Shown: one piece after another, positions 1 to 5,014 of the stretch
Layout: every line of letters begins with the position of its first letter
How positions within the stretch are numbered: the stretch's first letter is position 1
NCBI GenBank assembly: GCA_904419105.1
Contig: CAJFQR010000143.1
Location: 1 to 5,014, forward strand
Direction: 5' to 3'
Length of the DNA stretch: 5,014 nt
Source: Candidatus Avimicrobium faecavium
Lineage (GTDB): Bacteria > Bacillota > Clostridia > Oscillospirales > Ruminococcaceae
Translations under genes and position numbers: made by a program
Notes under the pieces: model-generated
Seen by the model: only the letters and a program-made list of their open reading frames with translations
What the model was told of the DNA's origin: nothing
Databases searched by the model: none

Positions 1-5
1 CTGCT

Positions 6-176
6 ATGAGTACTTTTTATGAAAATAACCCGGAACTGCGGGAGTACTTTGAATCGCTTCCCATTTCGGTCAAAAACCGGATATTAGAGGCCCGTATCCC
101 AATCTATACGGTGGAGCAACTGCAAAAGGCGGCGGACGCCATGCAGGCGGTTAACCATGAAAACCAGTATTATTAA
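6..176 (+). CDS. Small protein of unknown function, 56 aa (start possibly cut off)
   Basis: An open frame from an ATG at 6 to a TAA at 174-176 gives 56 residues starting MSTFYENNPELREYFESLP. It is acidic to neutral and mostly helical in character, rich in E, Q, A and N, with no signal peptide, membrane segment or cysteine. The pattern 'FYENxPELRxYFESLP ... VKNRILEAR ... YTVEQLQKAADAM' resembles short uncharacterised proteins I associate with clostridial genomes, but I cannot name a family or function. Only five bases precede the ATG, and the frame is open through them, so the ribosome binding site cannot be seen and the gene could begin further upstream. A strong terminator follows within 6 bases of the stop, which supports a real gene end here. 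The upstream neighbour is outside the window. Confidence 0.6.
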   Translation: MSTFYENNPELREYFESLPISVKNRILEARIPIYTVEQLQKAADAMQAVNHENQYY

Positions 177-181
177 TAAAG

Positions 182-224
182 ATTCGCCTGGAATTGGATT
201 TTGCTCCAAACCAGGCGAATTTTT
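182..224 (+). terminator. Intrinsic terminator of the 56-aa protein gene
   Basis: A perfect 10-bp stem is formed by ATTCGCCTGG (182-191) and CCAGGCGAAT (211-220). It continues inward, after small internal gaps, as TTGGA (194-198) with TCCAA (205-209) around a TTTTGC loop. The stem is followed directly by a run of T (220-224). It lies 5 bases after the TAA of the upstream gene and before the promoters of the next one. Confidence 0.9.
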
Positions 225-233
225 CCTTAAGGG

Positions 234-263
234 TTGAAAAAAAAACAGTTTTTATAGTATAAT
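234..263 (+). promoter_or_regulatory. Sigma-A type promoter TTGAAA-18-TATAAT
   Basis: TTGAAA (234-239) and a perfect TATAAT (258-263) are 18 bases apart, with an A-tract in the spacer. Transcription would begin near 270. No gene starts shortly after it: the transcript first meets GGAGAG (282-287) and a frame that stops after a few codons (288-317). It then runs over the second promoter to the amidohydrolase gene at 436. It is therefore either an upstream second promoter for that gene or a leftover from a lost gene. Assigned by sequence match only. Confidence 0.6.
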
Positions 264-336
264 AATGCATATCGAAAAATTGGAGAGATGAAATTGAAAA
301 GATTTTTGTTGCGGTAAAAAGTTTCCACCTCAATCG

Positions 337-365
337 TTGACTTTTCCGCTTTAGAGTGATACAAT
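337..365 (+). promoter_or_regulatory. Main promoter of the amidohydrolase gene, TTGACT-17-TACAAT with extended -10
   Basis: TTGACT (337-342) lies 17 bases from TACAAT (360-365). TGA immediately precedes the -10 (357-359), giving a TGn extended -10. The predicted start near 372 leaves a short leader of about 64 bases. That leader contains a small hairpin, GGGAA (381-385) with TTCCC (395-399), before the ribosome binding site at 423-428. Both hexamers differ from consensus at one position. Confidence 0.75.
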
Positions 366-435
366 ACCTGCATACCGAAGGGGAAGCAATGTGTTTCCCG
401 CAGATGGGCGCAGATGAAAAATAGGAGGAGCTAAT

Positions 436-1596
436 ATGGACTTCAAAGCTATGGCACAGGCTGTACAGCCGGAGGTTGTGGCGTTCCGCCGGGACCTTCA
501 CGAACATCCGGAAGCAAGTTTTCAGGAATTCCGAACGACGGACCAGATTGCCAAGGAGATGGATAAACTGGGGATTCCGTATCGTCGTTTTGACCCCACC
601 GGTCTGATCGCCGAGATTAATGGGGGAAAGCCGGGAAAAACTATTGCTCTGCGCGCAGACATCGACGCACTCAGTATCACGGAAAAGACGGGCCTTCCTT
701 TTGCCTCGAAGAATGAAGGCTTTATGCATGCCTGTGGTCACGATACCCATGCGGCGATGCTGGTAGGCGCTGCCAAGGTGCTGATGCAGGTCAAGGATCA
801 GCTGTGCGGAACTGTCAAACTTCTGTTCCAGCCGGCAGAGGAGGTCGGCCGCGGCGCCAAGGCAGTGATCGCACAGCACGGTATGGATGGGGTAGACTTT
901 GCCTTCGGTATCCACATCGGATCTCAGATGGAAGTGGGCACCATCTCTATGATGGCCGGCGCCAGCGCTGCGGCGACCGATCGGTTTGTAGTCAAGGTCA
1001 TCGGCAAGGCCAGCCATGGCGCCCGTCCGGAACAGGGTGTGGACGCTACTGTAGCCGCTTCGGCTATTGTAATGAATCTGCAGCCAGTGGTCAGCCGTGA
1101 GGTGGCTGCCACTACGCCGCTGGTGGTCACTGTAGGCAGTCTGCACTCCGGCTCTCGGTTCAACATTGTCTCCGGAGAAGCCGTCCTGGAAGGCACCATT
1201 CGAAGTTATGATGTTGAGCTCCATCATCAGCTTCCCGCCATTATCGAGCGGGTGGTCAAAGGCACCGCTGAAGCTTATCGCTGCGAAGCGGAGGTGCAGT
1301 ACGATATGCTCACGGAAGTCCTTGTCAACGATCCTGATGCCATCGACCTGGTTCGCAAAGCTGCAGCCAAGGTGGCGGATGATCCGTCGATGGTTGAAGA
1401 AGGACGTCCTGGAATGGGCGGTGAGGATTTCTCGGAATACACCGTTCTAACCAAGGCAGCTTTTGCCCGGTTGGGCGCCGGCGGAGAGTATCCCAACCAC
1501 AGTGACTATGTTGTCTTTGATGAGGACGCCTTCCCCACCGGCGTAGCACTTCACTGCCAGGTAGCCTGGGACTTCCTTAACGGGGATAATAACTGA
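436..1596 (+). CDS. M20 family (M20D-type) metal-dependent amidohydrolase
   Basis: This 386-residue cytosolic enzyme, with no signal peptide, is of the hippurate hydrolase / N-acyl-amino-acid amidohydrolase / N-acetyldiaminopimelate deacetylase class, which cleaves an amide bond to release an amino acid. The N-terminal signature FRRDLHEHPE is at 17-26 and LRADIDAL at 72-79. HACGHDTH at 98-105 supplies metal ligands C100 and H102. PAEE at 133-136 supplies the catalytic base E135 and ligand E136. GIH gives ligand H160, and H355 in PNHSDY is the last ligand. The lid/dimerisation domain runs from about 181 to 295, with ASHGARPEQGVDA at 192-204, and GMGGEDFS lies at 326-333. Length is normal for the family and nothing is missing. 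The ATG at 436 is fixed by AGGAGG (423-428) seven bases upstream. The gene has its own promoter and terminator, so it appears monocistronic. The acyl group and amino acid recognised cannot be read from the sequence, so no gene symbol is given. Confidence 0.93.
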   Translation: MDFKAMAQAVQPEVVAFRRDLHEHPEASFQEFRTTDQIAKEMDKLGIPYRRFDPTGLIAEINGGKPGKTIALRADIDALSITEKTGLPFASKNEGFMHACGHDTHAAMLVGAAKVLMQVKDQLCGTVKLLFQPAEEVGRGAKAVIAQHGMDGVDFAFGIHIGSQMEVGTISMMAGASAAATDRFVVKVIGKASHGARPEQGVDATVAASAIVMNLQPVVSREVAATTPLVVTVGSLHSGSRFNIVSGEAVLEGTIRSYDVELHHQLPAIIERVVKGTAEAYRCEAEVQYDMLTEVLVNDPDAIDLVRKAAAKVADDPSMVEEGRPGMGGEDFSEYTVLTKAAFARLGAGGEYPNHSDYVVFDEDAFPTGVALHCQVAWDFLNGDNN

Positions 1597-1602
1597 GAAA
1601 CC

Positions 1603-1652
1603 AACCCTTTTGCACACGGGACGCTGTGCCCTGAATGCAAAAGGGTTTTCTC
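1603..1652 (+). terminator. Intrinsic terminator of the amidohydrolase gene
   Basis: A perfect 12-bp stem is formed by AACCCTTTTGCA (1603-1614) and TGCAAAAGGGTT (1636-1647), beginning 6 bases after the TGA stop. An outer GAGAA (1595-1599) / TTCTC (1648-1652) pairing extends it across a 3-base bulge. The long loop (1615-1635) contains further GGG/CCC pairing potential. The T tract is short (1646-1649) but the region beyond is U-rich. Placement directly after the gene makes the call firm. Confidence 0.85.
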
Positions 1653-1867
1653 ATATTCTTTCTTCGGAAGACTTTCCGATTTCAGGAATTTCTACCATGT
1701 GTTTTTAGCTGGTGCTGCCCTGGTGCTTACAGGAAAACAGATGCGGAAGAATATCCGGCGCCGTTATGGATTCGAATCAGGCAGGGAGATTAACCGGACA
1801 TTTTTGGACGATCGCTCTCCGCATCAAAAACAGAATGGTATACCCGAAATCGGAGAAAGATAATTTT
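1653..1867. other. Intergenic stretch with no convincing gene
   Basis: This is the part of the gap between the amidohydrolase terminator and the ATPase promoters. It contains a small hairpin, TCGGAA (1664-1669) with TTCCGA (1674-1679), and the doubtful ORF at 1741-1863. I found no promoter, no good ribosome binding site and no recognisable protein similarity on either strand. It may be decayed sequence. Confidence 0.5.
1741..1863 (+). CDS. Doubtful 40-aa basic ORF, possibly a gene remnant
   Basis: From an ATG at 1741 to a TAA at 1861-1863 this frame encodes 40 residues beginning MRKNIRRRYGFESGREINRT. It is strongly basic at the start and polar at the end. A weak AGGA (1731-1734) stands 6 bases before the ATG. 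Upstream in the same frame the translation reads FYHVFLAGAALVLTGKQ, which looks like a short hydrophobic segment running into the basic part. The ORF could therefore be the 3' remnant of a small membrane protein gene whose start is lost. No promoter is visible, and the sequence resembles no family I know. I list it only because its composition looks more protein-like than chance. Confidence 0.2.
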   Translation: MRKNIRRRYGFESGREINRTFLDDRSPHQKQNGIPEIGER

Positions 1868-1896
1868 TTGACAAATTTCCGTAAAGGCCTTGTAAT
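1868..1896 (+). promoter_or_regulatory. ATPase operon promoter, upstream copy: TTGACA-17-TGTAAT
   Basis: A perfect -35 TTGACA (1868-1873), preceded by a T run, stands 17 bases from TGTAAT (1891-1896). The -10 differs from TATAAT at the second position, normally the best conserved A, so this promoter is probably weaker than its -35 suggests. Start of transcription would be near 1903. The only gene downstream on this strand is the ATPase operon at 2214. Confidence 0.5.
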
Positions 1897-1918
1897 TGCG
1901 TCTGTGATGTGGGATAAT
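1890..1918 (+). promoter_or_regulatory. ATPase operon promoter, downstream copy: TTGTAA-17-GATAAT with extended -10
   Basis: GATAAT (1913-1918) is preceded by TGG (1910-1912), a TGn extended -10. Exactly 17 bases upstream is TTGTAA (1890-1895), a partial -35. This -35 occupies the same bases as the -10 of the other candidate promoter, so the two could not be used at once. Start of transcription would be near 1925, leaving a leader of about 290 bases before atpE. The two candidates cannot be ranked from sequence alone. Confidence 0.5.
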
Positions 1919-1987
1919 ACAAGGAATAGAAACGGAACGGACATATTTGACCGGAAAAAGGTCACCGCCGGCCCAAATGGCGATATG

Positions 1988-2031
1988 GATGAAGCAGATC
2001 CCTCTTTCGGCGGGCCGCGATGAAACAGATC
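1988..2031 (+). repeat. 13-base direct repeat GATGAARCAGATC, 31-base period
   Basis: GATGAAGCAGATC (1988-2000) recurs as GATGAAACAGATC (2019-2031) with a single difference. Because the second copy runs on into TGCT, the first copy's AGCAGATC is also the inverted complement of GATCTGCT at 2028-2035. The same bases are thus both a direct repeat and half of an 8-bp stem. Confidence 0.5.
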
Positions 2032-2143
2032 TGCTCCGGCAGATTGACCGATCTCCTTTCTATGTCATATGGCTGTTCCCAGCCGACCGGGCAACAAACA
2101 GGGGAGGGAAGTGTCTGCTACCGGTTTGAGCGTGGGGATAAGA

Positions 2144-2165
2144 CCAGAAGCCGTCCGGCTTTTGG
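2144..2165 (+). other. Leader hairpin with 9-bp stem and GTCC loop
   Basis: CCAGAAGCC (2144-2152) pairs with GGCTTTTGG (2157-2165) over nine positions, with one G-U pair and no mismatch, around a GTCC tetraloop (2153-2156). It is not followed by a T tract, since its Ts are inside the stem, so it does not look like an ordinary terminator. It abuts the next hairpin with no unpaired base between them. Confidence 0.6.
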
Positions 2166-2187
2166 AGTGTACATCTTTGTATACACT
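2166..2187 (+). other. Inverted repeat AGTGTA-N10-TACACT just before the atpE ribosome binding site
   Basis: AGTGTA (2166-2171) and TACACT (2182-2187) are perfect inverted repeats. As RNA, after a C-A mismatch, two more pairs (A2173-U2180, U2174-G2179) close a CUUU loop. As DNA it is a 22-base dyad that could bind a dimeric regulator. It sits directly after the 2144-2165 hairpin and 13 bases before AAGGAG, where it could affect translation start. Which of these applies, if either, cannot be told from sequence. Confidence 0.5.
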
Positions 2188-2213
2188 ATATAAAGAGGAA
2201 AAGGAGACACCCT

Positions 2214-2822
2214 ATGGAAATACAACTGCAGGAATTGATCGATCAGATCAAAAAAGACGGTGTGGCAGAGGCGGAAAAAGAGGCCTCAGCTATCCTGCAA
2301 AGCGCAAAATCAGAGGCCGAAACCATTCTCTCGGATGCTCAGGCCCAGGCAGATCGGATTCTGTCCCAGGCTAAACTGGAAAATGAGCGCCTGGTGAAGT
2401 CCAGTGAGGATGCGATCCGGCAGGCAGGCCGCAACCTGCTCATCTCCTTCCGCGAGAGTGTTATTCGGGAGCTCTCTGCTGTCACAAAGGAGAATGTGGA
2501 TTCCGTCTATTCTTCGGATGCCTTTTCTCAACTGATTCTGCGTGCTGTGGAAGGCTGGGCTGCCCACCCGGAGGCCGGTGAACTCACGGTGATTCTGAAC
2601 AACGAAGATCTGGCCCGGCTGGAAGATGTTCTGTTGGCAGAACTGAAAGCCCGTATGCTGAACGGCGTCACCTTAAAAGCAAGCGACCAGTTTGACGGAG
2701 GGTTCCGCATCGAAAAAAAGGATGAGGGGATCTATTACGATTTTTCCGCTGAGTCCGTTGTGGAGATGCTTACCAACTATCTCAACCCGAAAGTCGCTGC
2801 GCTGATGAAAGAGGCGGAGTAA
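2214..2822 (+). CDS. atpE: V/A-type ATPase subunit E (peripheral stalk)
   Basis: This 202-residue protein forms the peripheral stalk that ties the catalytic A/B head to the membrane sector. Residues 1-75 are a charged, Ala/Glu/Gln-rich helix without proline (for example AEAEKEASAILQSAKSEAET), the coiled coil that pairs with the other stalk subunit. Residues 85-202 form the globular C-terminal part that binds the head. It contains LTVILNNEDL at 124-133 and the family-typical DGGFRIEKKDEGIYYDFSAE at 161-180. Length is normal. The start is supported by AAGGAG (2201-2206) seven bases before the ATG. It is the first gene of the operon, preceded by a long leader, and is followed after 2 bases by the DUF2764-like gene. 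In the classical clostridial order, E comes after I and K and before C and F; here it leads the operon. The symbol is used in the V-type sense (also called ntpE), not for the F-type c subunit. Confidence 0.9.
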   Translation: MEIQLQELIDQIKKDGVAEAEKEASAILQSAKSEAETILSDAQAQADRILSQAKLENERLVKSSEDAIRQAGRNLLISFRESVIRELSAVTKENVDSVYSSDAFSQLILRAVEGWAAHPEAGELTVILNNEDLARLEDVLLAELKARMLNGVTLKASDQFDGGFRIEKKDEGIYYDFSAESVVEMLTNYLNPKVAALMKEAE

Positions 2823-2824
2823 AT

Positions 2825-3382
2825 ATGTCTCTGTACTATTTGACGGCGCAGCTGCCGTCCTTGGATACGGTCGGCGCGGGTTCACCACTTCCTATTACGG
2901 AAGAGCGCTTTGTGGAACTGTGCCATCGTTTTTTGGGGAAAAAGGCCCGGCAGTGTCTGGATAGCCTGACACTGTCCCCGCCCCGGGAAATTGAGCGTTC
3001 AGGCTCGTCCCTGGTTAACGCATGGAACAGGGGAGAACGCGATCTGCGCCTGGCTCTCGGCGTGATGCGTGCTCGTCGGATGAAAAAGGCCTTTGAGCCT
3101 GGAGATGTTGCGCTGTCCGAAGAGATCCTCAAGACGGCGCAGACTGCGGCAGAGATGACAAATCCTATGGAGGCAGAAAGATATCTGTTTCAGTATCGGC
3201 TTCACTTTCTGGAGTCGCTTCGTCCTGTGGATATTTTTGCCGAGGATTACATCTTCTATTACGGCCTGAAGCTGAAGCTGGTTCTCCACGCGAACCGCTT
3301 TGACACTGCAGCCGGCAAGCTTGCATATCGAAATATTTACAACTCCATTCTCAATGGAGATCGGTTGGAGGTCCTGTCATGA
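2825..3382 (+). CDS. DUF2764-like protein of V-type ATPase operons, probable stalk subunit
   Basis: This 185-residue soluble protein has no signal peptide or membrane helix. It begins YYLTAQLPSL (4-13), typical of DUF2764 as I remember it. It continues with a basic helical stretch NAWNRGERDLRLALGVMRARR (65-85) and ends with a long helical region, including NPMEAERYLFQYRLHFLESL (113-132) and YIFYYGLKLKLVLHANRF (142-159). In operons of this type the gene always stands between subunits E and A, where the classical operon has C (the d-like central-stalk cap) and F. By position and helical character I infer a central-stalk role replacing C, but this is not proven from sequence. It starts 2 bases after the atpE stop, using GGAG (2816-2819) inside the end of atpE. 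Its own TGA overlaps the atpA ATG by 4 bases, so translation of all three is probably coupled. Confidence 0.75.
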   Translation: MSLYYLTAQLPSLDTVGAGSPLPITEERFVELCHRFLGKKARQCLDSLTLSPPREIERSGSSLVNAWNRGERDLRLALGVMRARRMKKAFEPGDVALSEEILKTAQTAAEMTNPMEAERYLFQYRLHFLESLRPVDIFAEDYIFYYGLKLKLVLHANRFDTAAGKLAYRNIYNSILNGDRLEVLS

Positions 3383-5014
3383 CCGAACAAAACAAAGGAA
3401 AAGTTGTAGGGATCAATGGAAACCTGGTATCCGTCGAGTTCGACGGGACCGTTTCCATGAATGAGATCTGCTACGTAAAAGTGGACGACGCCACGCTGAA
3501 AAGCGAGGTGATCCGTATCCGCGGAAAGATTGCCCAGGTGCAGGTCTATGAGATGACAGACGGCATCCAATACGGTGACGAGGTCATCTTTACCGGAGAG
3601 ATGCTGTCCGCCATGCTCGGGCCTGGTCTGCTCGGGCAGGTCTTCGATGGCCTTCAGAATCCCCTGCCGGCTCTGGCTGAGCAGGCCGGATGGTTCCTCA
3701 AAAGAGGAATTTATCTGGAGGCCCTGGACACCGAGAAAAAATGGGCGTTTACTCCCACTGCCCAGCCCGGCGCTGTTTTGCGTGCCGGTGAGGCGATCGG
3801 TTCCGTGCCGGAAGGAGGATTTGTCCATAAAATCTTCGTTCCCTTCGACCTGCTGGGTACTTATACGCTGAAATCCATCGTCGCTCCCGGTGAATATAAC
3901 ATTACCGAAACCATTGCTGTGCTCAGTGACGAACGCGGCCGGGAGATTCCCGTCTCCATGTCCTTCCGCTGGCCGGTCAAGCGAGCGGTCAAGTGCTATC
4001 GGGAGCGGCTGGCTCCGGTGGAAAATATGGAGACCAAGGTACGCCTGGTGGACTCTTTCTTCCCGGTGGCAAAAGGCGGCACATACTGTACGCCCGGACC
4101 GTTTGGCGCTGGTAAAACAGTATTGCAGCACACCATATCCCGCTATGCGGATGTCGATATTGTTATTATCGCAGCTTGCGGTGAGCGCGCCGGTGAGGTG
4201 GTCGAAACTCTTACGGAATTCCCGAAGCTGGTGGATCCCCGGACCGGTCGCTCGTTGATGGAGCGTACCATTATCATCTGCAATACCTCTTCGATGCCGG
4301 TTGCCTCCCGAGAAGCTTCCATCTACACATCGGTGACGCTGGCGGAATATTACCGTCAGATGGGGCTCAATGTCCTGCTGTTGGCCGATTCCACCTCCCG
4401 TTGGGCGCAGGCGCTCCGCGAGATGTCTGGCCGTCTGGAGGAGATCCCCGGTGAGGAGGCGTTCCCCGCCTATTTGGAGTCCTATATTGCTGCGTTCTAT
4501 GAGCGTGCCGGTTATGTTCTTTTGCCGGATGGCAGTACCGGCTCTGTAACCATCGGTGGCTCGGTATCCCCGGCCGGCGGCAACTTTGAGGAACCGGTGA
4601 CTCAGGCAACCCTGAAGGTCGTAGGTGCCTTCCATGGCCTCTCTCGTGAGCGTTCCGATGCCAGAAAGTACCCGGCTATCGACCCGATGATCTCCTGGTC
4701 CAAGTACCCGGGTGTCATTCCGCAGGCTAAATCGGATTTCTGCAAAGAGATCATTATCCATGGAAATGAGATCGGTGCGATGATGAAGGTTGTAGGCCAG
4801 GAAGGTACCAGTCTGGACGATTATATCACCTATCTCAAGGCGGATATGCTGGATGCTGTATATCTGCAGCAGAATTCGTTCGATCCGATTGATGCCAACT
4901 GCAGCTCCGATCGTCAGCGCTATGTGATCGATAAACTGATTGCCGTTCTGGGCAGCGACTACGCTCTTCAGGAGCAGGATGAGGCACGCAGCTTCTTCCA
5001 GCGGATGCGTCAGC
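3379..5014 (+). CDS. atpA: V/A-type ATPase catalytic subunit A, 3' end outside window
   Basis: This is the ATP-hydrolysing (or synthesising) subunit of the rotary ATPase head; 545 codons are visible of about 585-590 expected. The N-terminal beta-barrel covers roughly 1-75. The A-type-specific insertion ('bulge' domain) covers about 115-190. The Walker A motif GPFGAGKT is at 240-247 with K246 and T247. The catalytic glutamate is E269 in CGERAGE. Walker B is VLLLAD, ending at D337, followed by STSRWAQALREMSGRLEEIP (338-357). The frame is intact to the window edge. ATG at 3379 overlaps the upstream stop as ATGA, and GGAGG (3367-3371) stands seven bases before it. GERAGE replaces the GERGNE of Enterococcus and archaeal subunits, and CNTSSMPVASREAS (301-314) replaces ANTSNMPVAAREAS. 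From memory both variants mark the Chlamydia/spirochaete/Bacteroides branch. Subunits B, D, I and K are expected downstream but not visible. Whether the ion is Na+ or H+ is decided by subunit K and cannot be told here. Confidence 0.96.
   Translation, partial: MTEQNKGKVVGINGNLVSVEFDGTVSMNEICYVKVDDATLKSEVIRIRGKIAQVQVYEMTDGIQYGDEVIFTGEMLSAMLGPGLLGQVFDGLQNPLPALAEQAGWFLKRGIYLEALDTEKKWAFTPTAQPGAVLRAGEAIGSVPEGGFVHKIFVPFDLLGTYTLKSIVAPGEYNITETIAVLSDERGREIPVSMSFRWPVKRAVKCYRERLAPVENMETKVRLVDSFFPVAKGGTYCTPGPFGAGKTVLQHTISRYADVDIVIIAACGERAGEVVETLTEFPKLVDPRTGRSLMERTIIICNTSSMPVASREASIYTSVTLAEYYRQMGLNVLLLADSTSRWAQALREMSGRLEEIPGEEAFPAYLESYIAAFYERAGYVLLPDGSTGSVTIGGSVSPAGGNFEEPVTQATLKVVGAFHGLSRERSDARKYPAIDPMISWSKYPGVIPQAKSDFCKEIIIHGNEIGAMMKVVGQEGTSLDDYITYLKADMLDAVYLQQNSFDPIDANCSSDRQRYVIDKLIAVLGSDYALQEQDEARSFFQRMRQ

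Larger units (their letters stand above)
1925..2213 (+). promoter_or_regulatory. Long structured 5' leader of the V-type ATPase operon
   Basis: About 290 bases separate the predicted transcription start from the atpE ATG, far more than a ribosome binding site needs. Visible pairings are: TGACC/GGTCA hairpin at 1948-1964; AGCAGATC (1993-2000) with GATCTGCT (2028-2035); a competing CGGCCC (1969-1974) with GGGCCG (2012-2017); AGAT/ATCT at 2041-2054; GGCT/AGCC at 2071-2084; and two adjacent strong hairpins at 2144-2187. The ribosome binding site AAGGAG (2201-2206) follows 13 bases after the last hairpin. I matched no known riboswitch class by eye. A 57-codon frame (2020-2193) crosses it but has no ribosome binding site. 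Confidence 0.45.

Noticed and set aside
151..1227. 358-codon open frame on the minus strand
   Set aside because: It crosses the terminator, both promoters and most of the amidohydrolase gene in antisense. Its translation looks random, with frequent R, H, S and C.
1777..1965. 62-codon minus-strand frame in the intergenic region
   Set aside because: No ribosome binding site or promoter is seen on that strand, and the frame lies across the ATPase promoters.
1712..2023. 103-codon + strand frame between the amidohydrolase and ATPase genes
   Set aside because: There is no ribosome binding site, it runs straight over both predicted ATPase promoters, and its translation resembles no protein I know.
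2144..2165. Leader hairpin as an intrinsic terminator or attenuator
   Set aside because: The Ts lie within the 3' arm of the stem and the following bases (AGTGTACATC) are not a T tract, so termination here is unlikely.
2162..2192. Possible extra promoter (TTGGAG with TATATA) directly before atpE
   Set aside because: The -35 is poor and the spacing of 19 is long. The bases are better explained by the hairpins, and two far better promoters lie upstream.
2020..2193. 57-codon frame (MKQICSGRLTDLL...) ending just before the atpE ribosome binding site, as a possible leader peptide
   Set aside because: No ribosome binding site precedes ATG 2020, composition is not protein-like, and it covers the strong hairpins, whose RNA role explains the sequence better.
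3337..4761. 474-codon open frame on the minus strand opposite atpA
   Set aside because: It lies entirely opposite an intact, unmistakable atpA frame (plus the end of the DUF2764-like gene). Such long antisense frames arise from the codon bias of the real gene; the translation is rich in H, R and G and resembles no family.

Overview
The window looks like ordinary chromosome from a Gram-positive, clostridial-type bacterium. The evidence is strong AGGAGG-like ribosome binding sites, sigma-A type promoters, hairpin-plus-U-tract terminators, tight same-strand gene packing and moderately GC-rich coding sequence. A member of the Oscillospiraceae/Ruminococcaceae is my best guess, but this is inference from style and protein flavour, not from a marker gene. 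All supported genes lie on the + strand. I see no tRNA, rRNA, CRISPR array, insertion sequence or phage gene.

Layout. (1) 6-176: a 56-residue protein I do not recognise, possibly cut at its start by the window edge, ended by a strong hairpin terminator (182-224). (2) 230-435: an intergenic stretch with two good promoters. The first (234-263) reads into what looks like an aborted gene start. The second (337-365, extended -10) fits the next gene. (3) 436-1596: a complete M20D-type metal-dependent amidohydrolase with all expected metal ligands, transcribed alone and closed by its own terminator (1603-1652). (4) 1653-2213: about 560 bases with no convincing gene. It holds one doubtful 40-residue ORF (1741-1863), two overlapping promoters (1868-1918), and a leader of roughly 290 bases with several hairpins and repeats. 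(5) 2214-5014: the first three genes of a V/A-type ATPase operon: subunit E, a DUF2764-like protein, and catalytic subunit A, which is open at the right edge.

How the genes work together. The three ATPase genes are separated by 2 bases and then overlap by 4 bases, so they are almost certainly cotranscribed and translationally coupled. Subunit E is the peripheral stalk, subunit A carries the ATP site, and the DUF2764-like protein occupies the place where a central-stalk subunit (C or F) stands in the classical clostridial/enterococcal operon. The order E-DUF2764-A is, from memory, the arrangement of Chlamydia, Borrelia/Treponema and Bacteroides, which would normally continue B-D-I-K beyond the window. 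The motifs in subunit A (GERAGE and CNTSSMPVASREAS) also point to that branch. The most interesting non-coding object is the long leader in front of this operon, which ends in two directly abutting hairpins just upstream of the atpE ribosome binding site.
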